A stretch of 64,000 nt of DNA from JAJTCH01 sp040386195 (GCA_040386195.1 JAZKFV010000022.1:1-64000), one strand, 5' to 3'. Shown: positions 25,892-35,748, counted from the first letter of the stretch. Notes: a model not told the origin generated them from the letters alone. Made by a program: numbers and translations.

Positions 25892-28432
25892 TTATAGACT
25901 TCTTTTTTGCTCAACAATTTCATAACATTCAATGATATCTTTTTCTTTGATATCATCAAAATTATCCAAAGCAATTCCGCATTCAAAACCGCTTTTGGCT
26001 TCTTTGACGTCATCTTTGAAGCGTTTGAGAGTTTTAAGTGTGCCATCATAAACCACGATATTTTCGCGCAGTAAGCGAACTTTGGCGCCTTTTTTGATAG
26101 TGCCGTCGATGACGCTGCAACCGGCGATTTTGCCGGAGCCGGAGACTTTGAAAACTTGTCTGATTTCAGCTTGACCTAAATATTCTTCACTTTTAATTGG
26201 ATCAAGCATTCCGCCTAATAATAATTTGAGTTCGTCAACAACATTATAAATGATTGAGTGATAACGAATGTCAACATTTTTAGCTTGCGCCATTTCTTTG
26301 GCTTGCACATTGGTGCGCACATTAAAGCCAATGATGATGGCGCCGGAAACTGCGGCTAAACTAATATCGCCTTCAGTAATTCCGCCAGTAGCGCTGTGAA
26401 TAATTTTAATGGCAACTTCTTCAGTGCCTAATTTTCCTAAGCTGCCGCAAATTGCTTCAACTGAACCATGAACATCGCCTTTAATAATGATGGGCAAATA
26501 ACGCACGCCGGTTTTTCCAGCTTGTTTGAAAATATCATCAGTTGATTTGGCAACATTTTTTAAACTTTTTTCATCGCGTTTTTTCTTTTCACGATAAGAA
26601 ATAATATCGCGCGCTTGTTTTTCTTCACTGACTTCCACAAATTGATCGCCCGCATCCGGCGCGCCATCCAAACCCAATATTTCTACTGGCATTGATGGAG
26701 TTGCTTGTTTGATATTTTTACCTTTGTCATCATGCATTTTGCGCACTTTTCCAAAAGCAGTTCCGGCAACAATAATATCGCCAATATCTAAAGTTCCTTT
26801 TTGAATTAAAATAGTTGCCACCACACCTTTGGATGGATCAATGCGGGTTTCCACCACCACGCCGCTGGCTTTGCCAACATAAGGCGCTTTAAGTTCAAGA
26901 ACTTCAGCTTGCAATAAAATTGCTTCTTCTAATTTATCCAGATTGGTTTTTTCTTTAGCAGAAACTTCAACAAAAATTACCTCACCACCTAGATCTTCGG
27001 CGATAATTTCGTGTTGTAATAATTCGTTTTTAACTCTTCTGGAGTCTGCGCCAGGTTTGTCAATTTTATTCACCGCGACAATGATTGGCACGCCAGCCGC
27101 TTTAGCGTGGCTGATTGCTTCGATAGTTTGTTCTTTCACGCCATCGTCAGCAGCAACTACTAAAACCACAATATCAGTTGCGTTAGCGCCGCGCGATCTC
27201 ATTTCGGTAAAAGCTTCGTGACCGGGAGTATCTAAAAAGGTGATATATTTTCCGCTAACAGTTTTGATTCTTGAAGCGCCAATATGTTGAGTGATTCCAC
27301 CTGATTCGCCACTAACCACATTGGTTGAACGCATCGCATCTAAAAGTGAAGTTTTGCCGTGATCAACGTGACCCATAATGGTGACGACCGGAGCGCGATC
27401 TAGTTTTTCAACATCATCCTCTTCTTCGGTGCTAATTATATCTTCAACATCGGAAGCTTTAACTCTTTTAACGGTATGACCAAATTCGTGAATGATTAAT
27501 TCTGCTGTATCAGCGTCAATCACTTGGTTGGAGGTGGCAACCATGCCCATCATAAATAATTTTTTCACCACATCGCCAGTTTTTTCCGCCATTCTTTCGG
27601 CTAAATCTGAAACTAAAATTAGCTCAGGCAAGACAACTTCGTTGACAATTTTTTTATATTCTTTGTTAACTTCTTGAACAGAATTTCTTTTATCACGATT
27701 CTTTTTGCGATAACCAAATTTTTCATCATCATCAACGATGAAAGTTTGTAATAATCTTCTTGGATTGAACTTTTCTTTTTTAACTTCAGCTAATTTGCTT
27801 TTTTTATTTTCAACTTCTTCTTCATTAATAAATTTCCCATTTTTGCCTAATTTTTTTGGCTTCTTTTTATCTTTTTCTAAAACAGCAGTTTTTTCTTGTT
27901 CAACTTTTTTGCGCGCTTCAATCATTTTTTCGCGCTCAGCTTTAAGCAAGTTTTGATCGGCAATACTTTGTTTAATTTTGCTTCTAACGTCAATATCAGG
28001 AGAAGTTTCGTCGGCAATTACTGGTGCCGCGCTAACAGCAACATTGATTGGCGCTTCTATTGTTTCATCAATTTCTGGCTCATCATTTTGGGCTTCAACA
28101 ACAATTTCAGTTTTTTTAATTTTGGCTAAAACGTCATGTTTATCTGCTTCAAAATCATCTTGGTTAGACATATTACCAACCGCTCTTTTGCGCGCTTCAA
28201 ACTCGTTTTTGCTTAAACCTTTGCCTGCCGTTTTATTTTCTAAAACCGCTGGAGCAGCTTCTTTCTTGCGGCCTTTGATGGTAACTTGCACCAAAGAGTT
28301 GCTGATTCTTTTATTCTCAGCATTTTTAGTGGACAAGACTTTAGGATCAGACGCAGCGGGAAGCTTGAGCTTCAAGGTCAATTTACTTCTAACCACTTCT
28401 GTTGATTTAGTTTCTTTTTGTTCTTTATCCAC
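25892..28432 (-). CDS. infB: Translation initiation factor IF-2
   Basis: GTPase that brings initiator tRNA to the 30S subunit. The 846 aa comprise a Lys/Glu-rich low-complexity N-terminus (about 1-250), the IF2-N domain, then the G domain with VTIMGHVDHGKTSLLDAM, DTPGHEAF and AVNKIDKP, domain II, and the C-terminal tRNA-binding region. All G motifs are intact. It lies downstream of nusA in the same direction, separated by a repeat hairpin, which is the classic nusA-infB order. rbfA and truB, often next, are not here. Confidence 0.97.
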   Translation of the reverse strand: MDKEQKETKSTEVVRSKLTLKLKLPAASDPKVLSTKNAENKRISNSLVQVTIKGRKKEAAPAVLENKTAGKGLSKNEFEARKRAVGNMSNQDDFEADKHDVLAKIKKTEIVVEAQNDEPEIDETIEAPINVAVSAAPVIADETSPDIDVRSKIKQSIADQNLLKAEREKMIEARKKVEQEKTAVLEKDKKKPKKLGKNGKFINEEEVENKKSKLAEVKKEKFNPRRLLQTFIVDDDEKFGYRKKNRDKRNSVQEVNKEYKKIVNEVVLPELILVSDLAERMAEKTGDVVKKLFMMGMVATSNQVIDADTAELIIHEFGHTVKRVKASDVEDIISTEEEDDVEKLDRAPVVTIMGHVDHGKTSLLDAMRSTNVVSGESGGITQHIGASRIKTVSGKYITFLDTPGHEAFTEMRSRGANATDIVVLVVAADDGVKEQTIEAISHAKAAGVPIIVAVNKIDKPGADSRRVKNELLQHEIIAEDLGGEVIFVEVSAKEKTNLDKLEEAILLQAEVLELKAPYVGKASGVVVETRIDPSKGVVATILIQKGTLDIGDIIVAGTAFGKVRKMHDDKGKNIKQATPSMPVEILGLDGAPDAGDQFVEVSEEKQARDIISYREKKKRDEKSLKNVAKSTDDIFKQAGKTGVRYLPIIIKGDVHGSVEAICGSLGKLGTEEVAIKIIHSATGGITEGDISLAAVSGAIIIGFNVRTNVQAKEMAQAKNVDIRYHSIIYNVVDELKLLLGGMLDPIKSEEYLGQAEIRQVFKVSGSGKIAGCSVIDGTIKKGAKVRLLRENIVVYDGTLKTLKRFKDDVKEAKSGFECGIALDNFDDIKEKDIIECYEIVEQKRSL

Positions 28433-28439
28433 TTTTAAT

Positions 28440-28517
28440 AATGATTAATGGTTAATGGTTAATGGTTAATTATCGATGATTAATTAGCTAATCATTAATA
28501 ATTAATCATTAATCATT
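28440..28517. repeat. AATGATTAATGG-family repeat between nusA and infB
   Basis: Plus-strand units AATGATTAATGGTTAATGG run from 28440, and ATTAATCATTAATCATT closes the block at 28501-28517, giving an imperfect inverted repeat. The 28502-28517 end encodes the last residues (MIND) and stop of nusA on the minus strand. It is the same family as at 14243 and 62088. It separates nusA from infB and could form a hairpin in the nusA-infB transcript. Confidence 0.8.
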
Positions 28518-29824
28518 TTCTCAAGATATTCCACCGCACGATTTTTAATTTCAGTGGCAATATCTTCGTCAAAACCTTCAATTGCTTGTAATTCAGAAAT
28601 TTCTGCTTCAGCAATTTGTTCAACTGAAGAGAAGCCTTCTGCAGCAAGTAAGTTGGCGATGATGTCTTCAACGTCAAGAGCTTCAATAAATAGTTTCGAA
28701 GATTGATTAAACTCAGCAGTTCTTCTGGCTGATTCTTGATCGTCAGTCATAATGTCGATTTTGTAATCAACTAATTTGGAAGCCAAACGCACATTTTGTC
28801 CGCCTCTGCCAATTGCCAAACTTAATTGATCTTCAGCAACTACAACTTCAATAATGCCATTTTCTTCGTCAACGACAACTTTGCTAACTTTAGCTGGAGT
28901 TAAAGCTGAGATGACTAATTCAGCGATATTTGGTGACCATTTGATAATGTCGATTTTTTCACCACGAAGTTCTGAGCTAACTGATTGAACGCGGCTGCCA
29001 CGAATTCCAATGAATGAGCCAATAATGTCCAAATCTTCTCTTCTTGAATAAATAGCGATTTTCGCGCGTGATCCAGGATCACGAGCCACGGCTTTAACTT
29101 CAATATTTCCTTCATATAATTCTGGAACTTCGCCGGCGAATAATTTAACCAAAAATTGCGGATGAGTTCTTGATAAAAAGATTTGCGCACCAAATGGTTC
29201 TTTGCGCACATCTTCAACATAAACGCGCATTCTATCACCAACGCGGAAAGTTTCTCTTGGAATCAAGCCATTTTGGTGAATTACGGCTTCATAGCCATCA
29301 ACTTCCATAACAATATTTTTAAGCCCAACTTTTTTAACTGAAGCGTTAACAATATCGCCAATGCGATCTTTGAACTCTTCATATTCTTTATTTTTTTCAG
29401 CTTCTTTAACTTTTTTGATAATTTCGTTTTTAGCAACTTGCGCAACAACACGATTTAAATCAATCGGCGGAAGTTCTTGGCTGATAAAATCACCAAGTTT
29501 TGCTTTTGGTTCTTTTTGTTTAGCGTCGCTAAGTGTGATGTGAGTGCGGCTGTCAAAAGCTTCTTCGCCTTCAGTTTCTTCAGTTTGATGAGCAAATTCG
29601 TTGCTGACAACTTTCAATTGATTGTAAAGTTTGATCAATCCAGTTTTTTTATCGATCACACAATCAATATTCAAATGATGACCATATTTCTTGCGCGCCG
29701 CAGATTTAATGCCTTCTTCCATAGCGTGAACTATGTCAGACACTAAAATGCCTTTCTCATGAGCGATGGTTTCGGCAACCAATAAAATCTCTCTATTGCC
29801 CATTACTGTCAAATTACTAGCCAT
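28502..29824 (-). CDS. nusA: Transcription elongation/antitermination factor NusA
   Basis: RNA-polymerase-bound factor for pausing, termination and antitermination. I chose the ATG at 29824 (MASNLTVMGNREILLVAETI), which matches the family N-terminus; an in-frame start at 29932 would add 36 atypical residues. Domains: N-terminal polymerase-binding domain (1-~140), S1 domain, KH domains with FIGIRGSRVQSV and GRGGQNVRLASKL, and a C-terminal helix-hairpin-helix pair (LLAAEGFSSVEQIAEAE, LQAIEGFDEDIATEI). rimP, normally upstream, is missing; a macro-like gene is there instead. Confidence 0.95.
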   Translation of the reverse strand: MASNLTVMGNREILLVAETIAHEKGILVSDIVHAMEEGIKSAARKKYGHHLNIDCVIDKKTGLIKLYNQLKVVSNEFAHQTEETEGEEAFDSRTHITLSDAKQKEPKAKLGDFISQELPPIDLNRVVAQVAKNEIIKKVKEAEKNKEYEEFKDRIGDIVNASVKKVGLKNIVMEVDGYEAVIHQNGLIPRETFRVGDRMRVYVEDVRKEPFGAQIFLSRTHPQFLVKLFAGEVPELYEGNIEVKAVARDPGSRAKIAIYSRREDLDIIGSFIGIRGSRVQSVSSELRGEKIDIIKWSPNIAELVISALTPAKVSKVVVDEENGIIEVVVAEDQLSLAIGRGGQNVRLASKLVDYKIDIMTDDQESARRTAEFNQSSKLFIEALDVEDIIANLLAAEGFSSVEQIAEAEISELQAIEGFDEDIATEIKNRAVEYLEKMIND

Positions 29825-29995
29825 TCGTAAAATATTTATTATTGATAAGGATTTGTGGCTCTGAACCTCCGCTGTTTCTATAGCGAAGGAGTTGGGGAAC
29901 TGATTTACTATAGAAAATGCATCAAGAATCAAAAGTGGGCGAATATTAGTTGCGCCGTTTTACAAATGCAAGATGAAATCCTTAAGTTAAGATGA

Positions 29996-31687
29996 TTAAT
30001 GAGCTAAAGCAGATTTTTGTTGTGGCTGGGCATCAATTTTAACATTAGTTTTTTGATCAGGTTTTGGTGGTAATAATTCTTGTTTAAAATAAATTGCATC
30101 ACTTCCTATTTGACCTGGGCTTGGCATTAGAGCTATATTGTTTGTAATTCCAAGAGCCGAACAAAATTCAAATTGAGTTTTATTATCTCCCAGATTCACC
30201 GATAATTCACCATTTTTAGAAACATAACTTCCAGTTGTTCCAACTCCGTTTGAAGGATCAATATAAAGCACATTTGGATTGTCTTCTATGGTGCTGGTTT
30301 GTAGCTTGTTAAATTGTTTCATGAACTTATCTCTTTTTTCTGGACTTTCAAATTTAATCGCCAAACGCGGCGCAAATTCTTCTTCTTCATGTTGCTTAGC
30401 ACTATAAAGAGTTACCGTTCCAAATGGATGAGCCGTTCCACGATCATTAATTAGCCCAGCAACAAACCCATCATGAGATTTAGGTTTGAAACTAGTCGTA
30501 AAACTTTTTGTTGCCGGAGTTTGCTTAGATGAAACTTGTTGTTGAGCAGTATCTAGTTTCTGAAATTGCGCTGAATCTAAATCCACAACTTGCACTTTAC
30601 CCTGTGTCTCAAGTTGCAAATTATTATTTTGAATCACCTCATTCCAATTGCTAAAACCAGAAGGTTGAAATTTGTGCTGTTGATGATCATAAGTGCCTTG
30701 CACTTTAGATTCAGAGGTCATTTGCTGGCAAACATTGGTTGCCGCCGCTTTCACCCCATCATCAGTTTGTCTGCCACCAACATAAAAATCATTTCCTGGC
30801 CAAGAAACATGATCCCAAGCCACAATGCTGAAAAATTTGCAGCCAGCAAATTTCGGATCATATTGCTCAGGTTTTTTTAGTTGCGAATTTTCAGCGCCAA
30901 ATTTTCCAGCTTTAGTAGTAAGCTCGATGCCATTAATATTTTGAGTCCCGTCAAGCGCCGCAAATTGCGGTTCATTAGGATCAAAATTTATGCCTTTAAT
31001 ATTTTGCAATTTATCGCCGTGAGTTTCTAAAAGCCTAACCAAAACTCCTTGAAATTTTGCCTCTAATTGACCTTTAAATTGCCCAGCAAAAACTCCACAA
31101 CCCATTCCTGGAATTGTTACAAAAGCTCCATCCGCGCCAGCTGTATTATTGGCGTGAAGCAATGATGGCAATAATCTTCTTTCATATAATTGATAAAATG
31201 CTTCATCATCAATTTGTCCATTTTTTGCAACTTCAGCCATATCAGCAGTTTGAACCCCTTTGCCGTTTGCCAGCAAAGCTCCCGGAACAAATAAAAGTTC
31301 GCCTTGAAATGGCTGGCTATGAGACTTAATTCCAGCACCTTTGTGAACTCCGTTATCATAAATCTCAACCGGAACTGCAAAATTTATATCGCCAAGAATT
31401 CCAAGTTCTTGAGAATTCCAATCTCTTCCATCGCCATAAACAGCGCTTTCAGCAAAAATTTGGGGTTTTTTAGTTTGAATTAATAATTCTAAAAATTGAT
31501 CATCAGACAATTGTTGTAAATTTTGCCCACCAATTGCTTCTTCTAAATAAGCTCCAGCCTTCAATTTTCCAGATGCTAAATTAGCTTTATATTTTTTAAT
31601 TTTTTCCTGAGTTTGGGCGCTGATTAAAACCTGATATGTCATAAGTTTATGGAAATTATATTTTGCAAAAACCAAATCATTTACCAT
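29996..31687 (-). CDS. Macro-domain-like hypothetical protein (putative effector)
   Basis: 563 aa. Residues about 77-240 read like a macro (ADP-ribose-binding) fold: an early NxF strand, then VTIPGMGCGVFAGQFKG (190-206), matching the glycine-rich phosphate loop, a helix, and LQNIKGINFDP at the position of the last strand. A second conserved-looking block follows (FSIVAWDHVSWPGNDFYVGG, then TDDGVKAAATN), which I associate from memory with uncharacterised proteins of amoeba-associated bacteria such as Legionella. The C-terminal third is Gln/Lys-rich. An alternative start is ATG at 31642. It is upstream of nusA in the slot normally held by rimP. Function unknown; ADP-ribose binding is inference. 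Confidence 0.65.
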   Translation of the reverse strand: MVNDLVFAKYNFHKLMTYQVLISAQTQEKIKKYKANLASGKLKAGAYLEEAIGGQNLQQLSDDQFLELLIQTKKPQIFAESAVYGDGRDWNSQELGILGDINFAVPVEIYDNGVHKGAGIKSHSQPFQGELLFVPGALLANGKGVQTADMAEVAKNGQIDDEAFYQLYERRLLPSLLHANNTAGADGAFVTIPGMGCGVFAGQFKGQLEAKFQGVLVRLLETHGDKLQNIKGINFDPNEPQFAALDGTQNINGIELTTKAGKFGAENSQLKKPEQYDPKFAGCKFFSIVAWDHVSWPGNDFYVGGRQTDDGVKAAATNVCQQMTSESKVQGTYDHQQHKFQPSGFSNWNEVIQNNNLQLETQGKVQVVDLDSAQFQKLDTAQQQVSSKQTPATKSFTTSFKPKSHDGFVAGLINDRGTAHPFGTVTLYSAKQHEEEEFAPRLAIKFESPEKRDKFMKQFNKLQTSTIEDNPNVLYIDPSNGVGTTGSYVSKNGELSVNLGDNKTQFEFCSALGITNNIALMPSPGQIGSDAIYFKQELLPPKPDQKTNVKIDAQPQQKSALAH

Positions 31688-31776
31688 CCCAATTTTTTAA
31701 CTGCAACAGCAAATCAATTGAATTTTGAGAATTTTGCAAATAAAGTCCGCCACGATTTAACTTAATTTTCAAAACC

Positions 31777-32247
31777 GTGCAGCAAAAACAAAATCAATTC
31801 TCCAAACGCTCTTTAACTAGGCTAATTGCGATCCAAGCTTTTTATCAATATGATTTTTATCAACGCCAAATTGTGGTTGATGCTTTAGCAAAACAGCTGG
31901 TTGAAAATTATGCTTTGAGTGAAAATGAAGATGTGGTTTCTTACCAAAAAAAAATTGACGACAATCTTTTAGAATCATTGCTTTCAGGCTTAATTTTAGT
32001 GATTGAAAAAATTGACGAAGAAATTGCGCCGTTTTTAAAAGGTGAGTGGAAAATTACAACTTTGCCCGATGTGATGCTGCAAATTTTAAGGCTTGCCAGC
32101 TTTGAATTAAAGTTTATGAAAGACAATCCAACCAAAGTTATCATCAATGAATATGTTGATTTGTCGGCTTGTTTTTACGAGCCAAAACAAGTTACTTTCG
32201 TCAATAGCATTTTACAAAATATTGCTAATCAAAATCGCCCAGAATAA
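31777..32247 (+). CDS. nusB: Transcription antitermination factor NusB
   Basis: Small all-helical RNA-binding partner of NusE (S10) in rRNA antitermination. The 156 aa include RSLTRLIAIQAFYQYDF near the N-terminus and the C-terminal INEYVDLSACF / VTFVNSILQNIA motifs typical of NusB. The start is GTG at 31777. The stop overlaps the rimM start by one base (TAATG), so nusB, rimM and trmD form a tightly coupled operon. It is divergent from the macro-like gene. Confidence 0.94.
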   Translation: MQQKQNQFSKRSLTRLIAIQAFYQYDFYQRQIVVDALAKQLVENYALSENEDVVSYQKKIDDNLLESLLSGLILVIEKIDEEIAPFLKGEWKITTLPDVMLQILRLASFELKFMKDNPTKVIINEYVDLSACFYEPKQVTFVNSILQNIANQNRPE

Positions 32248-32786
32248 TGACTAATATTATCATTGCTAAAATCACTTCAGTTCATGGAATTAAAGGCGCA
32301 GTTAAAATAATGAGCTTTGCCGCAAAGCCAGCCGATATTGCCAAATATTCCAGCAAAATGTTTGATGCCAAAAACCAGCAATATAAAATCAAAATCACCA
32401 ATCAAATTCCCAGCAAAAATAACGATTTATTCACCGCCACAATTGACGAAGTCAATGATCGCAATCAAGCTGAATTGCTGAGAAATACTGAACTTTTTAT
32501 TAAAAGAAGCGATCTGAAAAAATCGAAAAAAGATGAATTTTATTATGTTGATTTAGTTGGTTTAGATGTTTTGAATTTAGACAAGAAAAAAATTGGCAAA
32601 GTGCTAGCAGTCAATGATTTTGGGGCAGGCGGCTTGGTTGAAATTCAGTTTAGTGATGAAAAATATAACAAAAATCAAATTAATAATTTTGCCTTCACCC
32701 ACAAAATTTTCCCCGAAGTTGATATCGAAAAAGGTTATTTGATCTTTGATATGCCTGACATTGTCGAAATTTTAGAAAATGAATAA
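32247..32786 (+). CDS. rimM: Ribosome maturation factor RimM
   Basis: A 30S-maturation protein that binds S19. The 179 aa have an N-terminal beta-barrel (IIIAKITSVHGIKGAVKIMS) and a C-terminal PRC barrel (DEFYYVDLVGLDVLNLDKKK, IFPEVDIEKGYLIFDMPDIV). It overlaps nusB by one base and trmD by eight. rimM-trmD is conserved widely, usually with rplS and rpsP, which are not here. Confidence 0.94.
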   Translation: MTNIIIAKITSVHGIKGAVKIMSFAAKPADIAKYSSKMFDAKNQQYKIKITNQIPSKNNDLFTATIDEVNDRNQAELLRNTELFIKRSDLKKSKKDEFYYVDLVGLDVLNLDKKKIGKVLAVNDFGAGGLVEIQFSDEKYNKNQINNFAFTHKIFPEVDIEKGYLIFDMPDIVEILENE

Positions 32787-33489
32787 TCCACAATTAAAAG
32801 TTAAAATCTTCACCTTATTTCCCGAATCTTTCCCCGGAATTCTCGGCGCGTCGATAGTTGGCGATGCTTTGACGCAAGGTTTGTGGCAGTTAGAAATTAT
32901 TGATATTCGTGAATTTGGAATTGGCAAAAGAAAAGTTGTTGATGATACGGTTTTTGGCGGAGGCTCGGGAATGTTGATGCGAGCCGATGTTTTGGGTGAC
33001 GCAATTGAAACTAAAATTCCTAATTTTGCTCACACCAAAATAATTTATCCATCGCCCCGCGGCAGAGTTTTTAATCAGAAAAAAGCGGTTGAATTAAGTA
33101 AAATCAAAGAGTTGGTAATTGTGTGCGGTCGCTACGAAGGAATTGATCAAAGAGCAATTGAAGAATATCAAATGGAAGAAATTTCCATCGGTGATTATGT
33201 TTTGTCCGGCGGCGAGCTGCCAGCAATGGTGATGCTTGATGCCATCATCAGAAATTTAGACGGAGTTTTGGGCGGAGATGATTCTTTGAAAGAAGAAAGC
33301 TTCGGCAATGGTTTTGGCAGCAAATTCGACAATCTTTTAGAATATCCCCATTACACCAAACCCCAAATTTGGAAAAGCCACGAAGTGCCGGAAATTCTGC
33401 TTTCTGGGCATCATAAAAATATTGATGAATGGCGATTACAAAAGGCGATTGAGATTACTAAAGCGAGACGAAAAGATTTATTAAAATAA
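32779..33489 (+). CDS. trmD: tRNA (guanine-N1-)-methyltransferase
   Basis: Methylates G37 of tRNAs to prevent frameshifting; a SPOUT (knotted) SAM enzyme. The 236 aa carry VFGGGSGMLMRAD, YPSPRGRVFNQ, VCGRYEGIDQR and ISIGDYVLSGGELPAM, all canonical. It overlaps the rimM 3' end. The expected next gene, rplS, is replaced by convergent tsaB, whose stop is adjacent to the trmD stop. Confidence 0.97.
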   Translation: MNNPQLKVKIFTLFPESFPGILGASIVGDALTQGLWQLEIIDIREFGIGKRKVVDDTVFGGGSGMLMRADVLGDAIETKIPNFAHTKIIYPSPRGRVFNQKKAVELSKIKELVIVCGRYEGIDQRAIEEYQMEEISIGDYVLSGGELPAMVMLDAIIRNLDGVLGGDDSLKEESFGNGFGSKFDNLLEYPHYTKPQIWKSHEVPEILLSGHHKNIDEWRLQKAIEITKARRKDLLK

Positions 33490-34149
33490 TTATTTGCGTT
33501 TTCTCTGACTAATTTTCGGCTCACGAATATAAAGTGCCGATGATTTAAAATCATGGTTTGACGCGTATTTTTCTTCAGCCAATAAAGCAATATTTTTTGC
33601 ATCAATAAAATCTTCTTGCTCAAAAATTAGCGCATTTTCTAAATCATCTTTAATCATATTTTTAGCACTTCCTGCTAATACAAATTTTTCCTTCGGCAAA
33701 AAATCTTTTAACTCTTCAACCTTGATCATCATTGGCTCAAAACTTGGTTTTAATTGTCCATTTTTAATCACAAATTCCTGAATAAAAAATTCTTCTAATC
33801 GCGCATCATTAACCACCAAAATCTTTTTTCCCTCACCAAGATATGAATAAGCAATCACTTCCAAACTACTAACCGCAATCACCGGCAAGCTAGTTGCAAT
33901 TGCCAAAGCTTTGGCGCAAGAATAGCCAACTCTAATTCCAGTAAAACTTCCCGGGCCATTGGTAAAAGCAATTGCGTCTAAATCTTGATACCAAATTTCA
34001 GCTTGGCGCAAACATTCCTCAATCACTGGAATCAACATTTCAGAATGTTTGTTATTTTCCAAAATATTTTTCTGCGCGATGAGTTTTTTATCAAACGCGA
34101 TTGCAACTGATAATGTGGAATTGGTAGTATCGAAAGCTAAAATTTTCAT
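33490..34149 (-). CDS. tsaB: tRNA threonylcarbamoyladenosine biosynthesis protein TsaB
   Basis: Non-catalytic partner of TsaD in making t6A at position 37 of ANN-decoding tRNAs. The 219 aa of the ASKHA fold start MKILAFDTTNSTLSVAI and include ITFTNGPGSFTGIRVG-like residues (AFTNGPGSFTGIRVGYS) typical of YeaZ/TsaB. It overlaps the preceding flavoprotein gene by four bases. tsaE lies elsewhere in the window (50729-51136); tsaD is not seen. Confidence 0.93.
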   Translation of the reverse strand: MKILAFDTTNSTLSVAIAFDKKLIAQKNILENNKHSEMLIPVIEECLRQAEIWYQDLDAIAFTNGPGSFTGIRVGYSCAKALAIATSLPVIAVSSLEVIAYSYLGEGKKILVVNDARLEEFFIQEFVIKNGQLKPSFEPMMIKVEELKDFLPKEKFVLAGSAKNMIKDDLENALIFEQEDFIDAKNIALLAEEKYASNHDFKSSALYIREPKISQRKRK

Positions 34150-35411
34150 AATTCTGATATTTTTAAAGCAATTTGATGTGCCAAAATTCTAAGCTCAGGA
34201 ACGGCGGTAATTTCTAATAATTGACCAGTTAATAATCCGCCCGCTAAATAAAAATTGGGATGATTTTTTGAAACTTCAAAACCCAAACCAGTTGCATGAT
34301 GAGCAATGATTTTTTCTTCAACAAGATTACTTAATAAATCACTGGTGCGCCCAGAAAAATCAAAGCCCATCGCATTTAAAACTAAATCAGCCTCAATAGT
34401 TTTTTGATTATTTAAAGTAGCAATAATTTGCGAATTTTTTTCTGCTAATTTTTGTAATCGACCTTGAATAATTTGTAATTTTTCAGATTGAATCATCTCC
34501 ATAATTTGATCGTTGTTATCCAGCGTAATGCGATGGCGATGGATATTCCAAAAACTCAGCAAGTGGCGCAAAAATTGACGTTTTTTATTCAAGCTAAATT
34601 TTTGCCATAATTCCGAAGTGATTGACCTGATGCCATGAATAACCGATTGCCAATCATCGGTGGCTCTTCCGGCAATTTTTAATTTATGTAAAATTTGACT
34701 CAAAGGCAAATTGGCGTCAGTAATTTCAAGGGTTCTAACGGCTTTGGTTCTAGTTATTGAATGAGGAAGTGGTAATTTTGCGCTGCCTGAACAAGTAATA
34801 ATTTTTCCTTCAAAGCCAGAATTTTTTAGACTCAAAACCGCATCAACCGTGGTTAAACCAGTGCCAATAATTAAAACTGTTCCAGATTTTGGAAGTTCAT
34901 TATGATTAAAAAATTGCCAAATATTATCGATAATTTTTTCACTTTGAAAATTTGCCGAAAGCTTTTTAACCTTTAAACCACAGGCTGCAACCACAAAATC
35001 ATATTGCTTATTATTCAAAAAATATTTTCCATCAATAAATTTTATATCAGAAATTTTTTCACTAACAAAATTTAAGCGCGGATTTTTTTTGAGCTCCAAA
35101 ATAATTTCCTGCAAATAAGCCCGATATAAAGGGCGCGGCGCAAAATTATCTTTGGCGATTTGAGGATTCTGATTTTTGATCAGCCATTTATAAAAATGCT
35201 CTTCATCAGCAAACGGCAAACCCATTTTATCAGCTGGCACATTCAAAATATGGTGCAAATCATTGGTTTGATAGGCTTTGCCGTTATTTTGAAAATTTTC
35301 ATCATCGAACAGATCGATGCGAATTTGTGAATTTAACTGGAGCAAATTATACGCCACCGCCAATCCGGAAAATCCGCCGCCAATTATTGCAATGTTTTTG
35401 TTGTTTATCAT
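34146..35411 (-). CDS. FAD/NAD(P)-binding oxidoreductase
   Basis: Flavoprotein of the FAD-NAD(P)-binding (NAD_binding_9) group, about 421 aa from the ATG at 35411; an upstream in-frame ATG at 35471 would add 20 residues. The start is chosen because NIAIIGGGFSGLAVAYNLLQ, the FAD Rossmann motif, follows directly. A second nucleotide motif is VLIIGTGLTTVDAVLSL. The C-terminal FYLAGGLLTGQLLEITAVPE completes the FAD site. Relatives are annotated hydroxyacylglutathione-like or FAD-dependent proteins of unknown substrate. It overlaps tsaB by four bases. Role not predictable. Confidence 0.8.
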   Translation of the reverse strand: MINNKNIAIIGGGFSGLAVAYNLLQLNSQIRIDLFDDENFQNNGKAYQTNDLHHILNVPADKMGLPFADEEHFYKWLIKNQNPQIAKDNFAPRPLYRAYLQEIILELKKNPRLNFVSEKISDIKFIDGKYFLNNKQYDFVVAACGLKVKKLSANFQSEKIIDNIWQFFNHNELPKSGTVLIIGTGLTTVDAVLSLKNSGFEGKIITCSGSAKLPLPHSITRTKAVRTLEITDANLPLSQILHKLKIAGRATDDWQSVIHGIRSITSELWQKFSLNKKRQFLRHLLSFWNIHRHRITLDNNDQIMEMIQSEKLQIIQGRLQKLAEKNSQIIATLNNQKTIEADLVLNAMGFDFSGRTSDLLSNLVEEKIIAHHATGLGFEVSKNHPNFYLAGGLLTGQLLEITAVPELRILAHQIALKISEL

Positions 35412-35748
35412 TTTTAAATTAACGGAAATTTCCTGAACTTCTAGCTGATTCTTGCCCACTAATATCTCCATTTTTGGTGTAGAGTAAAAACTGGGTTATA
35501 TTGCTAGGTTTTGATTTTTTAGCATCCTTTTCTTCTGGTAATCCCTCTAAGTTTCTTTTCATATTTTTATAATTTATTAGATTAAACAAGGTTAATAAAA
35601 TGATGACTCAGCTTTATTATTTTTAATTATTTTTCAAGCTCATCAAGAAATACCATCTAAACCTTTTAGCCAAAATCTACCATCCACTCATAGTTTTAAA
35701 ATTCACCGCAAATTAAGCGTTGACTAAACTCTTTTTGAGTTGGTTTAA
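35412..35748. other. Gene-free stretch containing a decayed pepF tail
   Basis: A 337-base AT-rich gap between two minus-strand genes. Apart from the pepF-tail remnant at 35626-35682, I see no gene, tRNA or clear terminator. It includes the upstream region of the flavoprotein gene at its left edge. Confidence 0.6.
35626..35682 (-). pseudogene. Decayed duplicate of the pepF 3' end
   Basis: This segment resembles the last ~63 bases of intact pepF (37435-37497). Shared runs include CTCATCAA, GAAAT, CATCTAAACCTTT and GCCAAAA in the same order, with small deletions and a few mismatches. The similarity stops a few bases upstream of GCCAAAA. In pepF these bases encode FWQKGLDVIISYIDELEK plus stop; in the copy the frame is broken. 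The 558-aa gene lies exactly between the two copies, as in an insertion that duplicated the end of its target gene. Confidence 0.65.

Noticed and set aside
29825..29932. 36-residue N-terminal extension of NusA
   Set aside because: NusA homologues start at MASNLTVMGNREIL-like sequence; the extension has no family support.
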